Shown here one piece after another: positions 15,728 to 23,077 of a stretch of 23,568 bases of DNA. Positions within the stretch are counted from its first letter, which is position 1. Each line of letters opens with the position of its first letter. The notes beneath the pieces are model-generated. The model was not told the origin of the DNA, did no database searches, and saw only the letters and a list, made by a program, of their open reading frames with translations. A program made the translations under genes and the position numbers. This DNA is from Roseimarinus sp035271585 (lineage in GTDB: Bacteria > Bacteroidota > Bacteroidia > Bacteroidales > Prolixibacteraceae), in NCBI GenBank assembly GCA_035271585.1, contig DATERL010000092.1, positions 1 to 23,568 of the forward strand, read 5' to 3'.

Positions 15728-17284
15728 CTACTTTGCGTAGCTTACTGCGCGTGTTTCGCGTATTACCGTTATTTTTACTTGTCCTGGATAGGTCATCTCG
15801 TCTTGTATTTTTTTGGCAATATCGTACGAGAGTTGTTCCGATTCGGCATCTGATATTTTATCGCTACCAACAATTACGCGCAACTCGCGGCCTGCTTGTA
15901 TGGCGTAAGTTTTGGTAACCCCGGGGTACGAGAGTGCCAGTTTTTCCAGTTCGTTTAATCGTTTAATGTACGACTCTACTGCTTCGCGGCGTGCTCCTGG
16001 ACGTGCTCCCGAAATGGCATCGCATACCTGAACTATTGGCGCCAGTAGGGTTTGCATTTCCACTTCCTCGTGGTGTGAACCAATGGCGTTGCAAATGTCG
16101 GGTTTTTCTTTGTACTTCTCGGCCAATTTCATGCCCAGTACTGCGTGTGGTAATTCGGGCTCCTCGTCGGGCACTTTACCAATATCGTGCAGCAGTCCGG
16201 CGCGTCGTGCTTTTTTCGGGTTGAGGCCCAGCTCCGATGCCATAATAGCACAAAGGTTTGCGGTTTCGCGCGAGTGTTGCAGCAGGTTTTGTCCGTATGA
16301 TGAGCGGTATTTCATTTTTCCGACCAACCTCACCAATTCGGGGTGCATACCGTGTATGCCCAAATCGATGCAGGTGCGTTTTCCTGTTTCGATAATTTCT
16401 TCTTCAATTTGCTTGCTCACTTTATTTACTACCTCTTCGATACGTGCCGGGTGTATGCGGCCATCGGTAACGAGCTGGTGCAGTGCAAGGCGCGCAATTT
16501 CGCGGCGTACTGGGTCAAAGGCCGAAAGCACAATGGCTTCGGGGGTATCGTCAACAATGATTTCGACACCGGTGGCAGCTTCGAGTGCCCTGATATTTCG
16601 TCCTTCGCGACCAATAATGCGACCTTTTATTTCGTCGTTTTCGATATTGAAAATGGTTACTGCGTTTTCGATAGCCGTTTCGGAAGCTACACGTTGTATC
16701 GATTTTACGATGATTTTTTTGGCTTCTTTGTTGGCGTTGAGCTTAGCCTCGTCCATAATTTCCTGTATGTACGACATGGCCTCCGATTTGGCTTCGTTTT
16801 TTAGCGACTCAACCAGTTGTGACTTGGCTTCATCGGCCGAAAAACCTGAGATAACCTCCAATTTTTCGACTTGTTGGCGGTGCATTTTGTCGAGTTCTTC
16901 ACCACGTTCTTCAACCATTTGAAGTTGGTTGGTAAGGTTTTCACGAATTATATCAATCTCTTTTTTATCGGTTTCAACTTCTCTAACCTTACGGTTAATT
17001 TCGTCTTTTCGTTGTAGGTAAATCGTTTCTTTTTGTTTGATTCGATTTTCAATTATAGCCAATTTATTGTTTTTGTCGGTAATGTAATCTTCGTGTTCTG
17101 ATTTCAATTGCAAAAACTTTTCTTTGGCTTGAAGGATTTTATCCTTTCTGATGACTTCGGCTTCCGTTTCGGAATCTTTTAAAAGCCGGGCGCTTTTTTT
17201 CTTTAGCGATTGATCCCAAATAAAATAGCTGATTGGGAATCCCACTATAAAAGCAACAATTATCAATATATATGTCCAATCCAT
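15728..17284 (-). CDS. rny: ribonuclease Y
   Basis: 518 residues. An N-terminal transmembrane anchor (about 4-23) is followed by a long coiled coil (about 30-190). The KH RNA-binding domain contains IKGRIIGREGRNIRALE (219-235). The HD phosphohydrolase domain has HSRETANLC, the HD pair H366-D367 in LLHDIGKVPD, and GSHHEE (H404-H405). This is the complete order for the membrane-bound endoribonuclease that initiates mRNA decay. The length is typical. It is preceded by zapA and a structured intergenic segment on the same strand and closed by its own terminator. Confidence 0.96.
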   Translation of the reverse strand: MDWTYILIIVAFIVGFPISYFIWDQSLKKKSARLLKDSETEAEVIRKDKILQAKEKFLQLKSEHEDYITDKNNKLAIIENRIKQKETIYLQRKDEINRKVREVETDKKEIDIIRENLTNQLQMVEERGEELDKMHRQQVEKLEVISGFSADEAKSQLVESLKNEAKSEAMSYIQEIMDEAKLNANKEAKKIIVKSIQRVASETAIENAVTIFNIENDEIKGRIIGREGRNIRALEAATGVEIIVDDTPEAIVLSAFDPVRREIARLALHQLVTDGRIHPARIEEVVNKVSKQIEEEIIETGKRTCIDLGIHGMHPELVRLVGKMKYRSSYGQNLLQHSRETANLCAIMASELGLNPKKARRAGLLHDIGKVPDEEPELPHAVLGMKLAEKYKEKPDICNAIGSHHEEVEMQTLLAPIVQVCDAISGARPGARREAVESYIKRLNELEKLALSYPGVTKTYAIQAGRELRVIVGSDKISDAESEQLSYDIAKKIQDEMTYPGQVKITVIRETRAVSYAK

Positions 17285-17313
17285 TGTTTAAAAATTAAGT
17301 TTATAAATAAAAA

Positions 17314-17394
17314 ACCGCATACCAACCTGCATTCACTTTCCTTTAAAGGTTTTGCAAATTAATGTGCGGCGATATATTGTGTGTTTAAAGAACG
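17314..17394 (-). ncRNA. candidate small structured RNA (possible 6S-type) or complex zapA terminator
   Basis: On the minus strand, a closing stem CCGCA/TGCGG encloses about 45 bases and is followed directly by TTTTTT. Inside are possible AACC/GGTT and TGCA/TGCA pairings and the palindrome CCTTTAAAGG. Upstream, next to the zapA stop, is TTG-N19-TATATC, which could be a promoter. It would thus be a short transcript with its own start and end. The position after zapA recalls ssrS (6S RNA) in Proteobacteria, and Bacteroidota have their own 6S-type family. The identity is a guess; a plain terminator with an unusually long loop is the alternative. Confidence 0.35.
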
Positions 17395-17685
17395 TCAATT
17401 TTTTTCAAGATAACTGGCCAGCTCGTTGTTTATTTGATCAATTTGCCTGATTGCCGGATCAATATCTTGTTGTTCGGTCAATTTTAGCATTTCGATCACA
17501 AACTGAAGAGCTGACATTGCCATATAATCATGGTTGTCCTTGCCTGCATAAGTTTGTCGATATTGTAAAATCCGCTCGTTCAATATTTTTGCGGCCTTAC
17601 GTATCTTTTCTTCGTCACCATGCTTAATAGTCATTGGGTAACGTCGATCAGCTATCATTATATTTATTGCCAACTTTTCATCCAT
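17395..17685 (-). CDS. zapA: cell division protein ZapA
   Basis: 96 residues. The N-terminal part has the ZapA pattern INIMIADRRYPMTIKHGDEE, then the RKAAKILNERI helix and the coiled-coil C-terminus with the conserved DYMAMSALQFVIEML. ZapA crosslinks FtsZ filaments at the division site. It starts 10 bases after the upstream coiled-coil gene, so the two are co-transcribed. Confidence 0.92.
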   Translation of the reverse strand: MDEKLAINIMIADRRYPMTIKHGDEEKIRKAAKILNERILQYRQTYAGKDNHDYMAMSALQFVIEMLKLTEQQDIDPAIRQIDQINNELASYLEKN

Positions 17686-17695
17686 GGTGAACGTT

Positions 17696-17989
17696 TTATT
17701 TATTTAAGAGTGCAATACATTTATCAACTTCACGAATTATTTTGTTGATTTTTTGCTTTGCCGCCTGATTGTCAGGATCGCCTTCGGTTAAAGCTTTTGC
17801 CACTTTTAAATTCTCATATCGTTTGTTCAACATCTCAAATTCAGCCTTGTAAGTTTCGAATTGGAATTCTAAGCCTTTGTATTCATCCTTGGTCTTTTCC
17901 AATTCAAACTTTGTTTTCTCCAGGCTGTTGATTAAACGCCTGATGTTGTGTTTTAGTTCATTAATCAGGTGTTGATCTTTTTCTGTCAT
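17696..17989 (-). CDS. small coiled-coil protein upstream of zapA, function unknown
   Basis: 97 residues, almost entirely a charged heptad coiled coil (about 5-65), with a C-terminal helix ending KINKIIREVDKCIALLNK. There is no signal peptide, membrane segment or cysteine motif. A gene of this size and character commonly precedes zapA in Bacteroidota. Being translated with zapA suggests a role at the division site, perhaps ZapB-like, but sequence alone does not show it. Confidence 0.8.
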   Translation of the reverse strand: MTEKDQHLINELKHNIRRLINSLEKTKFELEKTKDEYKGLEFQFETYKAEFEMLNKRYENLKVAKALTEGDPDNQAAKQKINKIIREVDKCIALLNK

Positions 17990-18007
17990 TTCAGGATGAT
18001 TTCTTTA

Positions 18008-18015
18008 CAAAAATA
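18008..18015 (-). promoter_or_regulatory. -7 box for the coiled-coil / zapA operon
   Basis: The minus strand reads TATTTTTG 18 bases before the ATG at 17989. No -33 TTG at normal spacing. Confidence 0.4.
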
Positions 18016-18057
18016 ACATTTTTACCAAATTGTAAAAACATGTTTGCCATTTTGAAG

Positions 18058-18087
18058 TTGTATATGCTACATTAAATATTATTTTCG
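18058..18087 (+). promoter_or_regulatory. promoter of the secreted M23 peptidase
   Basis: TTG at 18058-18060, 19 bases, then TATTTTCG at 18080-18087 (one mismatch to TAnnTTTG), 24 bases before the ATG. It is divergent from the zapA-side promoter. Confidence 0.45.
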
Positions 18088-18111
18088 CATTTATTACCTT
18101 GATTTATTGTT

Positions 18112-19806
18112 ATGAAGCGTTTTTTTATTGCTCTTATTTTTTTTCACTTAGGTGTTTTTTTATTGGCACAACCTCAATTTGTTCCGCCAGTTAATATTCC
18201 TATTGTTTTAAATGGCAGTTTTGGCGAAATAAGATCAAATCATTTCCATACCGGAATCGATATTCGCACTAATGGTGAGATTGGTTTGCCAGTTTTTAGC
18301 ATCGACGATGGTTTTATATCAAGAATATCGGTTTCGTCGGGCGGATTTGGGAATGCGCTTTATGTTGAACATCCCTTGGGCTACACTTCGGTTTATGGCC
18401 ATCTCGATCGATTTTCACCCGAGGTTGATCAATGGGTAGGCGAGCAACAATATAAGAAAAAGAGTTTTGAGGTAAACCTGTTTCCCGGAAACGACCAGTT
18501 TAAGGTTGAAAAAGGGCAAGAAATTGCGAAATCGGGAAATTCGGGCGCTTCGGCAGGGCCTCACTTGCATTTCGAAATTCGCCACACTAAAAACGAAAAT
18601 CCAGTTAATCCCTTGTTTTTCGGTTTTGAAGTAAACGATAAAACCAAGCCAGTTGTTGAAAATTTGTACGTGTATCCTTTAAGTGACAATAGCCATGTAA
18701 TGGAAGCTACTCAACGCGAGCAATTTAAGCTGGTTTTTTATGGTGGCAGTTACCGGTTAAAAGGAATTCAATCAATTAACGTTTTTGGGAAAATAGGGTT
18801 TGGGGTCGATGCTATTGATTATTTTGATAACAACTGGAGCCGTTGTGGAATTTATCAGATGGAGTATTGGGTTGACGAAAAGTTGATTAATTCATTTGAA
18901 ATTGATGAACTTGATTTTGCTAAAAATCGTTATGTCAATAGTCATATCGATTACGAGTTGTACCAACTCACCCGAAAAGGTGTTCATAAAACATTTATAG
19001 AACCGGGCAACAAACTTGAGATATATCGTCAAACGTATAACGGGGGGCTATTTGATTTCGACGATGGGAAACGGCATAAAATTCAAATTATATTGTATGA
19101 TGTGAAGATGAACTCTTCCGAAATTATTTTTTATGTCAATTCGACAATGCCTGTTAAACATCCCGATCTGAACCCTACGGCACAGTTTAATTACCATACC
19201 GATAACCGGTTTTCGAATAACGAAATAAACTTATATATTCCTGTTAACGCCCTTTATACCGACATCAACTTTGAATACAAAATGGGAAACGTACCCCCAG
19301 CGGCGTATTCGATGTTACACAGGGTGCATAGTCAACTTACACCTTTGCATTTGCCAGTCGAATTAAAAATTAAAACCACGAACCTGCCTTCGCGTTTAAC
19401 TTCAAAGGCCTTGATTGCGCAATTTGATATTAAAACTGGAAAATACTCGGCCTATGGGGGTGTTTATTCTGGCGGGTGGATAAAAACCGAAACGCGCAGC
19501 TTTGGTGACTATTGTGTTGTGGTTGATACCATTGCGCCAATTATTCGTCCCTTAAGTATCAATAACGGTGCGCTAAACGAAACGAACCGTATTCGGTTTA
19601 AAATTTCAGATAACCTATCTGGTATCGAAAAATATAACGGTACTATCGACGGGAAATGGGTGTTATTTGAATACGATGCTAAGCGGGAGATGTTAACTTA
19701 CAATTTTGACGAGAAACTCAAATATGGTAAAACCCATAGGATAGAACTGAGAGTTGAAGATCAAAAAGGAAATATCAATACTTACGAAAGTTCGTTTTAT
19801 TATTAA
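18112..19806 (+). CDS. secreted M23-family metallopeptidase
   Basis: 564 residues with a signal peptide (first ~19 residues, MKRFFIALIFFHLGVFLLAQ). The LytM domain follows at once: zinc ligands H46 and D50 in HFHTGID, H97 in VYGHLDR and HLH (H151, H153). The remaining ~380 residues contain no motif I can name. They look beta-rich with a bacterial-Ig/Fn3-like character toward the end and no T9SS sorting tail. The zinc site is complete, so cell-wall endopeptidase activity in the periplasm or at the surface is likely. It stands alone on the plus strand. The large C-terminal region is typical of a Bacteroidota-specific M23 subgroup. Confidence 0.9.
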   Translation: MKRFFIALIFFHLGVFLLAQPQFVPPVNIPIVLNGSFGEIRSNHFHTGIDIRTNGEIGLPVFSIDDGFISRISVSSGGFGNALYVEHPLGYTSVYGHLDRFSPEVDQWVGEQQYKKKSFEVNLFPGNDQFKVEKGQEIAKSGNSGASAGPHLHFEIRHTKNENPVNPLFFGFEVNDKTKPVVENLYVYPLSDNSHVMEATQREQFKLVFYGGSYRLKGIQSINVFGKIGFGVDAIDYFDNNWSRCGIYQMEYWVDEKLINSFEIDELDFAKNRYVNSHIDYELYQLTRKGVHKTFIEPGNKLEIYRQTYNGGLFDFDDGKRHKIQIILYDVKMNSSEIIFYVNSTMPVKHPDLNPTAQFNYHTDNRFSNNEINLYIPVNALYTDINFEYKMGNVPPAAYSMLHRVHSQLTPLHLPVELKIKTTNLPSRLTSKALIAQFDIKTGKYSAYGGVYSGGWIKTETRSFGDYCVVVDTIAPIIRPLSINNGALNETNRIRFKISDNLSGIEKYNGTIDGKWVLFEYDAKREMLTYNFDEKLKYGKTHRIELRVEDQKGNINTYESSFYY

Positions 19807-20128
19807 AAGACTTTTGCTTTGATTGATATTTCCTAGGAGTGTTTCTTGTTCTGCTTTACCGCCATTTCGTTGTGGTTATAAATGTATTCATAAGGGGGTG
19901 TTTTTTAACCTGCAATCAATAATTTTTTACTCAATTACAAATGTTCATACTGCTTTATCTATTGTAGTCGATTGTTTTAATGCAAATTAAATGTGCTATT
20001 GTAAATAGCAATAAGAATACTATTCGCCCCCAACAATTGCCAATTACCCCCCTTTTTTAATCTTAAAACCATTTAGTTTTGTCATTATTATTAATTGAAA
20101 CGCAATAAAGCGTAATCTAATTTAATTT
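19807..20128. other. intergenic region before the GH5 gene
   Basis: 322 bases with no coding signal. It holds a perfect short inverted repeat TGCTATT-GTA-AATAGCA (19994-20010) and a -7-like TAGTTTTG (20074-20081), 47 bases before the GH5 start and lacking a -33 element. There are C-rich tracts at 20027-20052. No terminator for the M23 gene is obvious. The repeat could be an operator for the glycosidase. Confidence 0.5.
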
Positions 20129-21433
20129 GTGATTTTGAATACCATAAGAACTTATCTTTTTTTGTTTTGCCTTGTGTTTTTTGTTTCAGCGCAGGCGGAG
20201 CAATATCCTGGTTTCCGTGTTAATGGGCGTTTTTTATACGACTATTGTGGCGAAAAGGTAATATTACGCGGGGTAAGCAATCCAAATATTTGGTTTGAAC
20301 AAGATGGTAAACCCCGAATGGCCGAAATTGAAAAAACCGGAGCCAACGTGGTTCGTATTGTTTGGGAAACCCGAGGCAAAGCCAGTATGCTCGATAATGC
20401 CATTTCGAATTGCAGAGCCGAAAATATGATCCCGATGGTTGAAGTACACGATGCCACCGGCGACATTAATAAAGTTCAGGCTTGTGTTGATTACTGGACA
20501 CGTGAGGATGTGGCGTCGGTATTGATTAAACATGAAGCTTATTTATTGTTGAATATTGCCAATGAACCCGGCGATGGAAATGTGAAAGGTTCGAAATTTA
20601 GAACGGTTTACGAGGCTGCTATTCTTCAGATTAGAGGAGCTGGTATTCATGTCCCGCTGGTGATTGATGGAACCGATTGGGGAAAAAACATTAATATTCT
20701 ACAGGCTGAAGGACCAGGGCTTATTGAGATCGATCCCGATCATAATCTAATTTTTTCGGTGCACATGTGGTGGCCAAAAATGTATGGCTTTTCCGAAAAA
20801 AGTATTGTTAGTGAATTGCAGCAATCGGTTGATATGGAGTTACCGCTTATTGTGGGCGAATTTTCTCAAATGCACGGTAGTTGCGAGGAGTCGGTTATAA
20901 CCACTAATAACTCAATAGCCTATAAAACCATAATTGCCGAGTGTGAGAAGTTGCAGGTAGGTTATATCGCTTGGTCGTGGTTTGGAAATTGTAACAGTTT
21001 ATGGGATATGACCAAATCGGGTACTTTTAATACTTTGTACGACTGGGGACTCGAAGTGGCCGTTGATAACGAAAATAGCATAAAAAACACATCGGTTCGA
21101 CCCTATTTTATGAAAAATGGGGTTTGCGATGAAAAATCGGGCATAGATGATCACGGAACTTTAAAAATGAATGGGTTTTCTTCTCCGATCAACTTTCCCA
21201 ATCCTGTTAAAACCGAAACGAACATCAATTTTTCACTTTCGGAAGCAGCAATGGTTAAGCTCACGGTTAGCGATCCCGAAGGTCGGATTATTTCGACCCT
21301 GATAAATCAAAAAAGGGATAAAGGCGAATGTAATGTGCTTTTTGACGCATCGAAGCTCAGCAATGGGCTTTATTTTTACACATTAACCGTAAATGGAGTA
21401 GAAGTAACTCAAAAAATGATAATAATGAAGTAG
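20129..21433 (+). CDS. secreted GH5 glycosidase (mannanase/cellulase-like) with T9SS tail
   Basis: 434 residues. A signal peptide (cleavage likely after AQA, residue ~23) leads into a GH5 barrel. ILRGVSNPNIWF, TGANVVRIVW and VEVHDATGD follow. The acid/base is E146 in NIANEPGD and the nucleophile E244 in IVGEFSQ. IAWSWFGN closes the barrel. The VEVHDATG pattern resembles subfamily GH5_8 beta-mannanases, but cellulase activity is not excluded. The last ~80 residues (NFPNPVKTETNINFSLSEAA ... GLYFYTLTVNG...KMIIMK) are a type A T9SS sorting domain, so it is exported across the outer membrane and anchored or released. There is no ATG: the reading frame with the signal peptide must start at GTG 20129 or TTG 20135. 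No CAZyme or SusCD neighbour is present. Confidence 0.88.
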   Translation: MILNTIRTYLFLFCLVFFVSAQAEQYPGFRVNGRFLYDYCGEKVILRGVSNPNIWFEQDGKPRMAEIEKTGANVVRIVWETRGKASMLDNAISNCRAENMIPMVEVHDATGDINKVQACVDYWTREDVASVLIKHEAYLLLNIANEPGDGNVKGSKFRTVYEAAILQIRGAGIHVPLVIDGTDWGKNINILQAEGPGLIEIDPDHNLIFSVHMWWPKMYGFSEKSIVSELQQSVDMELPLIVGEFSQMHGSCEESVITTNNSIAYKTIIAECEKLQVGYIAWSWFGNCNSLWDMTKSGTFNTLYDWGLEVAVDNENSIKNTSVRPYFMKNGVCDEKSGIDDHGTLKMNGFSSPINFPNPVKTETNINFSLSEAAMVKLTVSDPEGRIISTLINQKRDKGECNVLFDASKLSNGLYFYTLTVNGVEVTQKMIIMK

Positions 21434-21573
21434 TTATTTGTAGGTGAATTAGTTAGCATGAAAAAGTCATTGTTCCTGGTCGTTGTGGCTGGTTGAATAA
21501 TGGCTTTTTTTATTTTTTATAATCACAAAATTTTACAAGTGGTTATAAAATGTGGTTATAAGTATAAAAAACC

Positions 21574-21604
21574 AAATGAGATAATTTGTGTAATTATCTC
21601 ATTT
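21574..21604. terminator. bidirectional terminator between GH5 gene and tRNA-Gly
   Basis: A perfect 13-base stem AAATGAGATAATT/AATTATCTCATTT with a five-base loop. The plus strand continues with T-rich sequence and the minus strand with GGTTTTTTA. It can end both the GH5 transcript and the tRNA transcript. Confidence 0.8.
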
Positions 21605-21610
21605 TTAATG

Positions 21611-21682
21611 AGCGGGAAACGGGATTCGGACCCGCGACCCTCAGCTTGGGAAGCTGATGCTCTACCCCTGAGCTACTCCCGC
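21611..21682 (-). tRNA. tRNA-Gly (anticodon CCC)
   Basis: 72 bases, CCA not encoded. Acceptor arm GCGGGAG/TTCCCGC with U73, as in other bacterial glycine tRNAs. D arm GCTC/GAGC; anticodon stem TCAGC/GCTGA with loop TTCCCAA giving CCC, which reads GGG. T stem GCGGG/CCCGT. The T loop reads TCCGAAT instead of TTCGAAT, so position 55 is C. All arms pair, with only G-U wobbles at the acceptor and T-stem ends. Confidence 0.95.
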
Positions 21683-21760
21683 GATTGTTGTCGCCAAAAT
21701 TAGTTTTTTTTCAATATAATATTACCTTTTTGATTTTTAAAATTGATTTTTCACTTGAGT

Positions 21761-21797
21761 TGAGCAGCTCATTTGTTTTTTAACTTCTATAATTTTG
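21761..21797 (+). promoter_or_regulatory. promoter of the XRE-S24 gene with a palindromic operator candidate
   Basis: A -7 box TAATTTTG at 21790-21797, 49 bases before the ATG. A perfect 11-base palindrome TGAGC-A-GCTCA at 21761-21771 is placed where the -33 element would be. The position suits repression by a dimeric helix-turn-helix protein, such as the regulator encoded just downstream. No good -33 TTG at 17-23 bases. Confidence 0.45.
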
Positions 21798-21846
21798 TTG
21801 TAATATTGCTTTTGCTAATATTTTTATCAATCTCTTTTCTTTTGAA

Positions 21847-22614
21847 ATGATTTACATACAAGAAAATATTCGTTTTTTGCGCCGCTATAAAGGTTGGACT
21901 CAGGAACAACTTGCTGAAAGGCTTGGCATAAAACGTCCGCTAATTGGAGCTTACGAAGAGGGTAGAGCCGTACCCAAATTAATGGTTATCCAACAAATTT
22001 CGATGTTGTTTGGGATTAGCATCGATTGCTTGCTGACCGTTGACTTGTCGAAAGAAAAAGCATTGCCGGCCAGCGATTTTAGGGTGTTATCAACTGTGGT
22101 TGATGCCAATAATGAAGAGCGGGTTTCTATTGTGCCGTTAAAAGCTTCGGCAGGCTACCTCAATGGTTTGGCCGACCCCGAGTTTGTTGCCGAGTTACCT
22201 CATTTTGCTATACCTGTAGCCGAAATGTCGCAGGGGCGCAGTTACCGCGTTTTTCAAATTAAAGGCGATAGCATGTTGCCCGTACCTTCGGGCGCTTATG
22301 TTTTTTGCGATTACGTGGAAGCTTTTAGTGGTATTCGCGATGGAAAAACCTACGTAGTGGTTACGGCCAACGAAGGCATTGCATATAAACGGGTTTACAA
22401 TCACGTAAACGAATACAATTCATTACTGCTCAAATCCGACAACGAAGCCTACGAGCCCTACACCGTACAAGCTTCAGAAGTGCTGGAGTTGTGGCAGGCC
22501 ATTGGTTTTTTAACCTTCGATTTGCCCGAACCCAATAAAGTGGATGTGGAAGCACTTTCGTCGATGGTATTGAAGCTTCAGGCCGATATTCGCGGTATCA
22601 AAGCCAAAGAATAA
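21847..22614 (+). CDS. XRE-type regulator with S24 (LexA/UmuD-like) protease domain
   Basis: 255 residues. The N-terminal Cro/C1 helix-turn-helix (about 4-62) contains GWTQEQLAERLGIKRPLIGAY. The S24 domain (about 97-225) has the scissile Ala102-Gly103 in LKASAGYL, the nucleophile S142 in GDSM and the base K181 in IAYKRV, so autoproteolysis should be possible. This is the layout of CI-like repressors and of chromosomal LexA substitutes. There are no phage genes nearby, so a chromosomal stress regulator is likelier than a prophage repressor. A palindrome overlaps its promoter. Control of umuDC, 6 kb away, is a hypothesis only. Confidence 0.88.
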   Translation: MIYIQENIRFLRRYKGWTQEQLAERLGIKRPLIGAYEEGRAVPKLMVIQQISMLFGISIDCLLTVDLSKEKALPASDFRVLSTVVDANNEERVSIVPLKASAGYLNGLADPEFVAELPHFAIPVAEMSQGRSYRVFQIKGDSMLPVPSGAYVFCDYVEAFSGIRDGKTYVVVTANEGIAYKRVYNHVNEYNSLLLKSDNEAYEPYTVQASEVLELWQAIGFLTFDLPEPNKVDVEALSSMVLKLQADIRGIKAKE

Positions 22615-22638
22615 TTTGGAAATCGATTGTTGGATGAC

Positions 22639-22691
22639 TAGACAAATAGATTTTAGACAAATAGATGATTAGATTTTAGACTAATAGATAT
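22639..22691 (+). repeat. three 15-base direct repeats
   Basis: Units TAGACAAATAGATTT (22639-22653), TAGACAAATAGATGA (22654-22668) and TAGACTAATAGATAT (22677-22691). The first two are contiguous and the third comes after 8 bases. They lie 24 bases past the stop of the XRE-S24 gene. No function is evident. Slippage-derived low-complexity sequence is likely; a protein-binding array is possible. Confidence 0.7.
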
Positions 22692-22736
22692 TTGAACGGG
22701 TCAAACTCGCTGATAACTTATAAAATGTGTGTGATG

Positions 22737-22775
22737 CGCTTTTTATTTTTTGTCCTTATAATAAGGATTAAAGCG
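22737..22775. repeat. nested inverted repeat downstream of the antitoxin
   Basis: An outer CGCTTT/AAAGCG pair encloses an inner TCCTTA-TAA-TAAGGA hairpin. There is no T tract after it on either strand, so a classical terminator is doubtful. It sits between two convergent genes. Confidence 0.4.
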
Positions 22776-22786
22776 TCTATAATATT

Positions 22787-23077
22787 TTAAGCAATACTAC
22801 CTGTGGGATTTATCTTTATTTGACCTCCAATAGCTTTTAAAACTTTCATAATTGTTTCAAATTGAGGTTTTGCTCCATCAGATAAGGCTTTATATAAACT
22901 TGGTCTGCTAAGTCCTGTTTCCTCTGCAATTTTTGTCATTCCAATTGCTTTTGCGATATGACCAATTGCTGTAATAATTTGAGAATTATCTCCTTCCTCC
23001 AAAATAGTATTGAGATATTCTGCAATCATTTCGTTACTATCTAAATAATCTGCAATGTCAAATTTTGAAGCTTCCAT
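22787..23077 (-). CDS. HigA-like addiction-module antitoxin
   Basis: 96 residues. The N-terminal part FDIADYLDSNEMIAEYLNTI plus the helix-turn-helix MTKIAEETGLSRPSLYKALS and tail PQFETIMKVLKAIGGQI match the 'putative addiction module antidote protein' family (HigA2-like). It is complete. Its ATG lies inside the last 20 bases of the toxin remnant and is preceded by AAAAAAGAAGAGAT, a purine-rich ribosome-binding region. It would neutralise the toxin and repress the operon, but the neighbouring toxin is truncated, so it may now be an orphan. Confidence 0.9.
   Translation of the reverse strand: MEASKFDIADYLDSNEMIAEYLNTILEEGDNSQIITAIGHIAKAIGMTKIAEETGLSRPSLYKALSDGAKPQFETIMKVLKAIGGQIKINPTGSIA

Noticed and set aside
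16083..16922. Long open frame on the plus strand (279 codons) opposite rny
   Set aside because: It is antisense to an intact RNase Y, is serine-rich as expected of a mirror frame, and matches no family. Shadow frame.
19893..20053. G-rich tract near 19893 pairing with C-rich tracts near 20027-20053
   Set aside because: More than 130 bases apart with few consecutive pairs; no support as a structure.
21458..21496. Short frame MKKSLFLVVVAG with a signal-peptide-like start after the GH5 gene
   Set aside because: Stops after 12 codons with no continuation of coding character. It could be a remnant but cannot be supported.
21500..21703. Open frame of 67 codons across the tRNA
   Set aside because: Its C-terminal part (GKRDSDPRPSAWEADALPL) is the familiar spurious translation of the complement of a tRNA gene.
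21847..22614. Prophage repressor
   Set aside because: The XRE-S24 layout resembles CI, but no phage integrase, structural or lysis genes are in the window.
22639..22691. CRISPR-like array
   Set aside because: The units are contiguous or 8 bases apart, only three, without spacers and without cas genes.
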